Assembly: GCA_025352585.1 (NCBI GenBank)
Contig: JANXTD010000435.1
Coordinates: forward strand, 1 to 10,960
DNA from: Fimbriiglobus sp.
Lineage (GTDB): Bacteria; Planctomycetota; Planctomycetia; Gemmatales; Gemmataceae
Direction of reading: 5' to 3'
Length of the DNA stretch: 10,960 nt
Shown here piece by piece: positions 7,001 to 10,960 of the stretch. Within the stretch, counting starts at the first letter, position 1. Each line of letters opens with the position of its first letter. A program made the position numbers and the translations under genes. The notes under the pieces are model-generated. The model was not told the origin of the DNA. It did not search any database and saw only the letters and a list, made by a program, of their open reading frames with translations.

Positions 7001-8092
7001 CTCGAGTGGGCGAACGACTGGCTCGACGGCACGGTGTTCTGGCCGGTCTGGCTCCGCGGGGCCGGGATGACGGTCGGCCGCTGGAGCGAGATCAGCCGGC
7101 TCCACGACACTGTCCCCGAACTGACCGCGATCGGGGCCGGCTCGTTCCTCGCGGGCGGCGTCTACCTCGGCTCGCCGGCCGTCCACCGCGGCACGGTGAC
7201 GCTGGCGCGGGTGGCGCTCGGCGACGCGGTCTTCGTCGGGAATTACGCCGTCGTCGCGGCCGGGCAGTCGATCCCCGACGGCGTGCTGGTCGGCGTCGGC
7301 ACCGTCGCCGACGACGCGCTCATGCGGCCCGGCACGGCGTGGTTCGGGGTGCCGCCGTTCGAGCTGCCCCGCCGCGAGGTCGTGGCGGCCGACGTCGGCC
7401 TGACGTTCCGGCCGTCCTGGTACCGCATCGCGAACCGCCTCTTCTGGGAGTGCCTGCGGTTCGCCCTGCCGCTCGGCCCGGCGGCCCTGGCCCTCGCCTG
7501 GCTCGCGCTGCTGGGGCTGGCGGCCGACGCGCTGCCGCTCCCCGTGGTGGCGTTCGCCGTCGTTCCGGCCCTGGACCTGGCGTTCCTGGCCGGGCTGTGC
7601 GGGCTGGCGCTCGCGGCGAAGTGGTCCCTGCTCGGCCGGGTCCGGCCGGGCACCCACGCCTTGTGGTCGTCGTGGTGCTGCCGGTGGGACTTCAACTACA
7701 CCGCCACCCACGCGCTGGCCGTCGACGCGCTACGGGCCTTGGAGGGGACCGTCTGGCTGAACTGGTACCTGCGGCGGCTGGGCGTGCGGGTCGGCCGCAA
7801 CGTCGCCCTGTTCGACGTGTCTTCGTTCTGCACCGACCCGGACATGCTCGACATCCGGGCCGAGGCGACGGTGAACGGCCTGTACCAGGCGCACACCTTC
7901 GAGGACCGGGTGCTCAAGACCGGCCCCATCGTGATCGGCGACCGCGCCACGGTCGGCACCGGGGCGATCCTGCTGTACGAGACGGCCGTGGGCGACGGCA
8001 CGCGGGTCGCGGCCCACAGCGTGGTGATGAAGGGCGAGCGCCTGGGGCCGGGCCAGACCCACGCCGGCAGCCCCACGCGGCGGGTGTTGTGA
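4055..8092 (+). CDS. Pls/PosA-family single-module NRPS (poly(amino acid) synthetase-like)
   Basis: A 1345-residue membrane-bound enzyme with the order A-T-(2TM-LbH)x3, the layout of epsilon-poly-L-lysine synthetase. The adenylation domain (about 35-525) has core A3 TSGTTGRPKG (190-199), A4 FDFSVEE (234-240), A5 NTYGPTETT (321-329) and A10 Lys520. Asp235 should bind the amino group and Lys520 the adenylate. The carrier domain (about 545-615) holds the phosphopantetheine site Ser580 in DYGGHSL. Membrane segments lie near 643-664, 677-705, 892-912, 932-950, 1136-1157 and 1164-1187. Each pair is followed by a hexapeptide-type beta-helix domain opening with a GTV...LR..G..VGR motif; these replace ordinary condensation domains and in Pls join monomers. 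There is no thioesterase. The ATG at 4055 lacks a ribosome-binding site; the GTG at 4151 has AGGAG 6 bases upstream and is a serious alternative. The stop overlaps the next gene. Product identity is unproven. Confidence 0.9.
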   Translation: MQQLPTHNPAPASARRPGSPWAAPAGRAEERAVAPAAPVRRLHQFFERACDEHPSNLAVVCGPDRLTYADLDSRANRLAHRLARLGVRPGDRVGLLMERSVHTYVSLLAVLKAGAAFVPLDPSSPHERVTFIATDAELALLLTTSDLAAVAAARCPSLALDAEAAAIAAEPAGRPALSDEGDSLCYVIYTSGTTGRPKGVAVNHSSACNFVASCAPIYGVTAADRVYQGMTLAFDFSVEEVWPAFRCGATVVAGPNDHRKFGSGLTDFLIEQGVTVLACVPTLLATLDRDVPTLRTLLVGGEACPADLVTRWARPGRVMLNTYGPTETTVTATWCELLPGRPVTIGRPLPTYTAHILDASLRPVPPGVPGEVCVGGPGVAVGYVNRPELTAEKFVADPFSDRPGARLYRTGDLGVLTPAGEIEYRGRIDTQVKIRGYRVELGEVEAVLLEAGPVVSAVVAVVTGGGGADELAAYVVTRPGTDFAALRRQLHDALRQRLPSYMVPAYVEAIDAVPMLPSQKADRSRLPKPAGPRLAAGGGGEGVPPATPLEHQVAAAWAVAFGHAVGCVEANFFLDYGGHSLLAARVVSALRSLPELSRLGLADLYSHPTIRGLAALAAPAAAAPARPATPAARRRGPLLATIAQTAWLLAGLVLGGSALYLALFEAVPALTGGLGPVGFVLAVPLLSALGTCGYGVGSVAFAVALKWVLIGRYRPRREPVWGGFYVRNWAVHQAARLVPWRLLEGTVFQSAVLRALGARVGRRVHVHRGVDLTHGGWDLLELGDDVTLSRDATVRLVDYEDGQVVVGSVALGSGCVLEPRSGVGPGTAMGPDSRLTSHAYLEPGGRVPPGESWSGVPARPAGAAPGPPPLPVGSRELSAGWYGVVLLSSRLFFAAFGVVPLAALALACSWAWGVDTATAAEWVLHPSVEPGAAFASLSLVVLLVPALLLWRCASMRLLGPVREGVIPRWSYAYARVQLKSDTLEWANDWLDGTVFWPVWLRGAGMTVGRWSEISRLHDTVPELTAIGAGSFLAGGVYLGSPAVHRGTVTLARVALGDAVFVGNYAVVAAGQSIPDGVLVGVGTVADDALMRPGTAWFGVPPFELPRREVVAADVGLTFRPSWYRIANRLFWECLRFALPLGPAALALAWLALLGLAADALPLPVVAFAVVPALDLAFLAGLCGLALAAKWSLLGRVRPGTHALWSSWCCRWDFNYTATHALAVDALRALEGTVWLNWYLRRLGVRVGRNVALFDVSSFCTDPDMLDIRAEATVNGLYQAHTFEDRVLKTGPIVIGDRATVGTGAILLYETAVGDGTRVAAHSVVMKGERLGPGQTHAGSPTRRVL
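4140..4153 (+). promoter_or_regulatory. AGGAG plus GTG: alternative start of the NRPS
   Basis: AGGAG at 4140-4144 is followed 6 bases later by an in-frame GTG (4151-4153). The shorter protein would begin just before the conserved A-domain N-terminus (RLHQFFERACDEHP), losing only 32 Ala/Pro-rich residues. This is better translational evidence than exists for the ATG at 4055. Confidence 0.45.
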
Positions 8093-8526
8093 GCCGCCCC
8101 GCCGCCGGCTCCTCGCCCCGCCCCCTCGAAGGCGGCGGCCGGGGCGGTGCCAAACCGCGCGACTACTTCCGACGGCGACTCCGCAGCTTCGGCCACGCCT
8201 TCCGGGGCGGCCGCACCCTCGTCGCCACGCAGCCGAACGCGCGGGTCCACGCCGCGGCGACGGTCGCGGTCACGGCACTGGGCCTCGCGCTGGGGATCGA
8301 TCGCCTGGAGTGGGTCGCTCTCGCCGTGGCGATGGCGTTGGTCTGGCTGGCCGAGGCGCTCAACACGGCGGTCGAGTTGCTGGCCGACGAGGTGACGCTG
8401 GAGCGGCGTGTGCGCATCGGGCAGGCCAAAGACGTGGCGGCGTTCGGCGTGTTGGCGGCCGCGATCGGTGCGGCCGCCGTGGGGCTACTCGTCTTCGCCC
8501 CACGCCTGTTCGACTCCGGGCGCTGA
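8089..8526 (+). CDS. dgkA: Diacylglycerol kinase / undecaprenol kinase (DgkA family)
   Basis: A 145-residue small integral-membrane lipid kinase that would phosphorylate diacylglycerol or undecaprenol with ATP. The family signature E-A-L-N-T-A-V-E-L-L-A-D is present with Glu89, Asn92, Glu96 and Asp100, followed by a K-D-x-A-A helix. Hydrophobic stretches at about 58-70, 74-90 and 120-139 give the expected three membrane helices, and the basic segment before them (FRRRLRSF) is typical. The first ~35 residues are a Gly/Pro/Arg-rich extension. Translation starts at GTG 8089, which overlaps the TGA of the NRPS (GTGA, 8089-8092), so the two are almost certainly co-translated. It converges on infC with 16 bases between the stops. 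Whether the substrate is diacylglycerol (as in Gram-negatives) or undecaprenol (as in Gram-positives) cannot be read from the sequence. Confidence 0.88.
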   Translation: MSRPAAGSSPRPLEGGGRGGAKPRDYFRRRLRSFGHAFRGGRTLVATQPNARVHAAATVAVTALGLALGIDRLEWVALAVAMALVWLAEALNTAVELLADEVTLERRVRIGQAKDVAAFGVLAAAIGAAAVGLLVFAPRLFDSGR

Positions 8527-8542
8527 CGCCTCCGGCTGCCGG

Positions 8543-9082
8543 TTACTTGTGGCCCTTCGGCGCGAGCAACGCGGACATCTGCTTGCCCTCCATCTGGGCC
8601 GCCTTCTCGATTTTCGAGCAGTCGAGCAGCTTGGTCAGCATGTCTTCGATGATGCGGCGGCCTTCCTCGATGTGCTGCATCTCGCGGCCGCGGAACTGCA
8701 CCTTGATGAGGACTTTGTCGCCCTCTTCGAGGAAGCGGCGGGCCTGGTTCACCTTGGTGTCCACGTCGTGGACGCCCGTTTTCGGGCGGACGCGGAGTTC
8801 CTTGAGCTTCTGCTGGTGCGTCTTCGCGCCCTGCTTCTTCGACTGGGCGTACTTGTGCTTGCCGTAGTCGATGATCTTGCAGACCGGCGGGCGCTCGGTG
8901 GCGGAGACCTCGACGAGGTCCATGCCGAGTTCGCGGGCCATCTCCATCGCCTGCATGGTCGGCACAATACCGTGCTGCTCGCCCTCGGCCCCGATCAGGC
9001 GGATCGGGCTGATGCGGATCTGGTCATTCATGCGGGGGCCGGTCGGCGGACGCGGCGGGCCATTGCGGTCGAACGGGGGGAT
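8543..9082 (-). CDS. infC: Translation initiation factor IF-3, probable ATC start
   Basis: IF-3 binds the 30S subunit, blocks premature 50S joining and proofreads start codons. From ATC at 9082-9080 the protein is 179 residues, almost the same as E. coli IF-3 (180). The N-domain (about 18-88) contains NDQIR, GIVP, DLVEVS and PPVCKIIDYGKHKY. The C-domain (about 95-179) contains KELRVRP, RRFLEEGDK, FRGREM, EGKQM and LAPK. The ATC lies 7 bases after a strong AAGGAG. The only in-frame ATG nearby (9031) has no ribosome-binding site and would remove 17 residues. E. coli infC uses AUU and autoregulates through IF-3's rejection of non-standard codons, so the same control is likely here. The gene is followed by the opposing kinase gene, not by rpmI and rplT. 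Confidence 0.96.
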   Translation of the reverse strand: MPPFDRNGPPRPPTGPRMNDQIRISPIRLIGAEGEQHGIVPTMQAMEMARELGMDLVEVSATERPPVCKIIDYGKHKYAQSKKQGAKTHQQKLKELRVRPKTGVHDVDTKVNQARRFLEEGDKVLIKVQFRGREMQHIEEGRRIIEDMLTKLLDCSKIEKAAQMEGKQMSALLAPKGHK

Positions 9083-9095
9083 AGACAGTCTCCTT
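9080..9095 (-). promoter_or_regulatory. infC: Shine-Dalgarno AAGGAG and ATC initiation codon of infC
   Basis: Reading the minus strand, AAGGAG (9095-9090) is followed by 7 bases and then ATC (9082-9080). This is optimal spacing to a codon that is not a normal start. The same frame has CTG only one base after the AGGAG, too close to be used. Together with the protein length this picks ATC. Confidence 0.75.
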
Positions 9096-9366
9096 TCGGG
9101 GTCACGAAACGGGTCGGGCCGGACGACACCGCCCGACAGTCCCAGGACACACTCTACCCGGCCAGAGGTTCGCGGGACATCGAGCGGGCCTGTCTGCACC
9201 CTTCCTTAACATAACATCCATAACTCCCCTCACCCCCCCCGTCAACGCCGGTCGGCCAAACCCCGGCGGAATTTTCCCACCCGATTCCTCGTCCCGTCGA
9301 CCCCGAGGCGGCACCGCACTTGCAACTCGGCGACCGTCCCCCCACGATTTCCCACCCGGAGACGAC
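9083..9366. other. Divergent intergenic region: infC leader and upstream region of the SRPBCC gene
   Basis: No gene is seen here. On the infC side the leader contains a perfect 7-bp stem (GTCGGGC 9113-9119 with GCCCGAC 9131-9137, 11-base loop). An AT-rich island (about 9203-9226) is the most likely site of the infC promoter, though no good -35/-10 pair was found. A run of eight C lies at 9233-9240. On the plus-strand side, GGAAT (9268-9272) and CGTC (9290-9293), 17 bases apart, resemble an ECF sigma promoter. GGAG at 9358-9361 is the ribosome-binding site of the following gene. Confidence 0.4.
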
Positions 9367-10131
9367 ATGGCAACCACACTTTTGGCCACCGCCGCGAAGT
9401 CGGTCGGCGGGCCGGGTTCGAGCCTCACCCACGCCGTCGAGGCGCTGCCGAGTACCCCCACCAACCTCAGCAGCCCGGAGCGCTGGGTGTCGCTCGTCGC
9501 CGGCGGGGCGGTCGCCCTGTTCGGCCTGACCGAGAAGCACCCGTCGGTCCTGACGACGGCGCTGGGCGGCTACCTGATGTACCGCGGCCTCAGCGGCAAC
9601 TGCCCCGCCTACCAGGCGCTCAACATCAACACCGCCCACTCGACTGCCCCGAGCACTGTCGTCGCCGCCGGGCACGGCACCCGCGTCGAGGCGACCGTCA
9701 CCGTCAACAAAACGACGCTGGAGACCTACGACTTCTGGCGCGACTTCGAGCAACTGCCGCGCTTCATGGTCCACCTGATCGACGTGGAGACGACCAACGA
9801 CGGCCAGTCGCACTGGGTCGCCAAGGGGCCGCTGGGGCTGCGGGTCGAGTGGGACGCCAAGATCATCCGCGACGAGCCGGGCAAGGCGATCGCCTGGCAG
9901 TCGTTGCCGGGGGCCGACGTCGACAACGCCGGCTCGGTCCACTTCCGCGCGGTCCAGGCCGGCACCGAAGTCCGCGTCAACTTGAAGTACGACCCGCCGG
10001 GCGGCCAACTCGGCACCGCGGTGGCGAAGCTCTTCGGCGAGAACCCGCAGCGGCAGGTCCAAGAAGACCTGCTTCGTTTCAAGAAGCTGATCGAGACCAG
10101 CGGCATCCCGTCGAGAATCGTCCACGCTTGA
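9367..10131 (+). CDS. DUF2892-like membrane segment fused to SRPBCC (polyketide cyclase-like) domain
   Basis: A 254-residue protein in two parts. Residues 33-88 resemble the YgaP-type inner-membrane domain (DUF2892): NLSSPERW, a hydrophobic segment (about 41-54), a second one (about 61-75), then GNCPAYQALNI. Residues about 105-245 look like an SRPBCC (START/Bet v 1 fold) domain with RVEATVTVNK, YDFWRDFEQLPRFM, a WDAKIIRDEPGKAIAW strand-turn-strand and a C-terminal amphipathic helix ending in RFKKLIET. Such domains bind hydrophobic ligands; no enzyme activity can be assigned. The start is supported by GGAG 5 bases upstream. It is the first of three genes on this strand, with only 27 bases before the next. 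Domain calls are from recognisable patterns; the cellular role is unknown. Confidence 0.85.
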   Translation: MATTLLATAAKSVGGPGSSLTHAVEALPSTPTNLSSPERWVSLVAGGAVALFGLTEKHPSVLTTALGGYLMYRGLSGNCPAYQALNINTAHSTAPSTVVAAGHGTRVEATVTVNKTTLETYDFWRDFEQLPRFMVHLIDVETTNDGQSHWVAKGPLGLRVEWDAKIIRDEPGKAIAWQSLPGADVDNAGSVHFRAVQAGTEVRVNLKYDPPGGQLGTAVAKLFGENPQRQVQEDLLRFKKLIETSGIPSRIVHA

Positions 10132-10158
10132 CCCACTCCCCTGACACGTGAGAACGCC

Positions 10159-10311
10159 ATGAAGAAGCCCGAGAAACCGGCCGACGCCCCCGCCAAGAAG
10201 TTGCCCAAGGCGACGGTCCCGGAGCCGACCGAAGGCGGGCCGGAGGACGAGGCCGACGCTTCGGAAGAATTGCCGACGCCGGTCAAGCCGAAAAAGCCTG
10301 ACAAGAAGTGA
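10159..10311 (+). CDS. 50-residue Lys/Pro/acidic peptide, hypothetical
   Basis: A short frame from ATG 10159 to TGA 10309-10311, beginning MKKPEKPADAPAKKLPKATV. It has 11 Lys, 11 Pro, 7 Glu and 4 Asp, giving no net charge. The acidic residues cluster in the middle (22-37) and the lysines at both ends. There are no aromatic residues, cysteines or membrane segment, so it should be disordered. The upstream signal is weak (GTGAGA). It lies 27 bases after the SRPBCC gene and 97 before the next gene, in the same direction, and is probably co-transcribed. Without a homologue search it could be a chance frame, but its strong low-complexity pattern and tight placement favour a real gene. Confidence 0.55.
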   Translation: MKKPEKPADAPAKKLPKATVPEPTEGGPEDEADASEELPTPVKPKKPDKK

Positions 10312-10408
10312 ACGCCGGGCGACGATTGCGGTCCGGCTTTCGCCTCAACGGCACGGGAGATGCAACAACTTCTTTCGCTCCAATGACGACACCCGGAGGA
10401 TTGATCCG

Positions 10409-10867
10409 ATGGTCACCGAAAACACCCACGCCGCCCTGCCGGCCTCGAACGCGCTGACGACTTCGGCCGAGGACTTGCACGACCGCCTTGTCAAAATCCT
10501 CGACGGCGGCCCCGGCGCGATCGACGAGCGCTTGCGGGAGATCGACGCGGCGTCCGCCAACGCGACTGAGCCGACGATGACCTCGGCGATCATCGCCGGG
10601 GGCGAGAAAATCCTGGTCAAGCTCTTCGGCGCTCGCTTTGCCTCGAAGTCGGTAGGCCCCGCCGACCCGCTCGACCTCGAACGCGAGAAGATCGCCCTGC
10701 GTGCCTTGCGCGGCGACTTCCAGGCGTTGCCGACGGTCCACGAGATCGAGGACCGCCACGCGCTGCTGCGGATGGAGGGCGAGGGCGGTATCGCCGTCGA
10801 ACACGACGTAACCAAGCTCGACACCGTCGCGGCTGTCGAGGCGGTCTTGCTGGCCACTGGAAAGTAG
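10409..10867 (+). CDS. Hypothetical protein, 152 residues
   Basis: I do not recognise this protein. It has no signal peptide and no long membrane segment, so it is probably cytoplasmic. It looks mainly helical: charged helix at about 20-48 (EDLHDRLVKI...IDERLREIDAA), a hydrophobic-basic stretch at 58-80 (SAIIAGGEKILVKLFGARFA), a charged helix at 88-102, and an acidic C-terminal half (111-150) ending in VEAVLLATGK. There are no cysteines and no obvious catalytic motif. The start is well supported by GGAGGA (10395-10400) 8 bases upstream of the ATG. It follows the 50-residue peptide by 97 bases and precedes a strong hairpin, so it is likely the last gene of this unit. Confidence 0.75.
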   Translation: MVTENTHAALPASNALTTSAEDLHDRLVKILDGGPGAIDERLREIDAASANATEPTMTSAIIAGGEKILVKLFGARFASKSVGPADPLDLEREKIALRALRGDFQALPTVHEIEDRHALLRMEGEGGIAVEHDVTKLDTVAAVEAVLLATGK

Positions 10868-10899
10868 CGGCTCAAGTTCTTTCGGCGTCGTGTCGAGAA

Positions 10900-10926
10900 A
10901 AGCGGTCACCTTCGCGGTGGCCGCTT
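10900..10926 (+). terminator. Hairpin after the last gene
   Basis: Arms 10900-10910 and 10916-10926 form an 11-bp stem with one G-T pair and a TTCGC loop, starting 33 bases after the stop at 10867. Its A and T ends are complementary but no long U-tract follows, so it may be an atypical intrinsic terminator or an RNA-stabilising hairpin. Confidence 0.55.
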
Positions 10927-10960
10927 GGCGTTCCCGGAGTCCCGTGGGGTGAGACTGTGA

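Noticed and set aside
4109..7711. 1200-residue open frame on the minus strand opposite the NRPS
   Set aside because: Its translation is low-complexity Arg/Gly/Ala/Pro/His sequence with no domain, as expected for a shadow frame in very GC-rich DNA. The plus-strand NRPS has full catalytic motifs.
6817..8088. Upstream part of the long frame that contains the lipid kinase
   Set aside because: Only the part from GTG 8089 resembles a DgkA-family protein; the preceding 424 codons are a shadow of the NRPS, so this is not a fusion.
9031..9199. ATG 9031 or the upstream ATG at 9199 as the infC start
   Set aside because: Neither has a ribosome-binding site. The first gives a shortened IF-3 and the second adds unrelated sequence, while ATC 9082 gives the usual length with ideal spacing.
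9233..9240. Run of eight C as a phase-variable tract
   Set aside because: It lies between divergent genes, outside any recognised promoter spacer or coding frame, so there is no evidence that length change would switch anything.

Overview
The window is very GC-rich (roughly 70% by eye) and codes densely on both strands. Several features point to a planctomycete of the Gemmata type. Two clpP paralogues lie in tandem, infC stands without rpmI/rplT, and there are small secreted thioredoxin-fold and lipoprotein genes of planctomycete style. A truncated gene at the left edge begins like a paralogous family I associate with Gemmata. The taxonomic call is inference from gene content and protein style.

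Layout. Positions 1-92 (minus) hold the first 30 codons of a gene running off the window. Positions 300-860 (plus) encode a secreted thioredoxin-like protein with a CLYC motif, with a sigma70-like promoter at 169-199. A 30-bp inverted repeat built of GGGTRTS heptamers (867-950) sits exactly between this gene and a convergent lipoprotein gene (954-1727, minus). The minus strand continues with clpP copy 2 (1799-2404), clpP copy 1 (2548-3297) and a GAF-domain protein (3401-4012) whose start codon is unclear. Divergent from these is the centrepiece (4055-8092, plus). It is a single-module NRPS of the Pls/PosA type: adenylation domain, carrier domain, then three repeats of two membrane segments plus a left-handed beta-helix domain. 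Its stop overlaps the GTG start of a diacylglycerol/undecaprenol kinase-type gene (8089-8526). infC (8543-9082, minus) converges on that gene and appears to start at ATC behind a strong Shine-Dalgarno site. After a divergent intergenic region come three plus-strand genes: a DUF2892-SRPBCC fusion (9367-10131), a 50-residue Lys/Pro/acidic peptide (10159-10311) and an unrecognised 152-residue protein (10409-10867). A terminator-like hairpin follows at 10900-10926.

How the genes work together. clpP1/clpP2 should supply ClpP protease subunits, possibly as a mixed barrel. infC supplies a translation initiation factor and is probably self-regulated through its rare start codon. The most interesting unit is the coupled NRPS-kinase pair. 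The NRPS has the layout of epsilon-poly-L-lysine synthetase (Pls), with intact A-domain and carrier residues and a specificity pocket containing a glutamate. It is therefore a good candidate for making a cationic homopoly(amino acid) or short isopeptide in a planctomycete. The product, and the role of the lipid kinase beside it, are inference.
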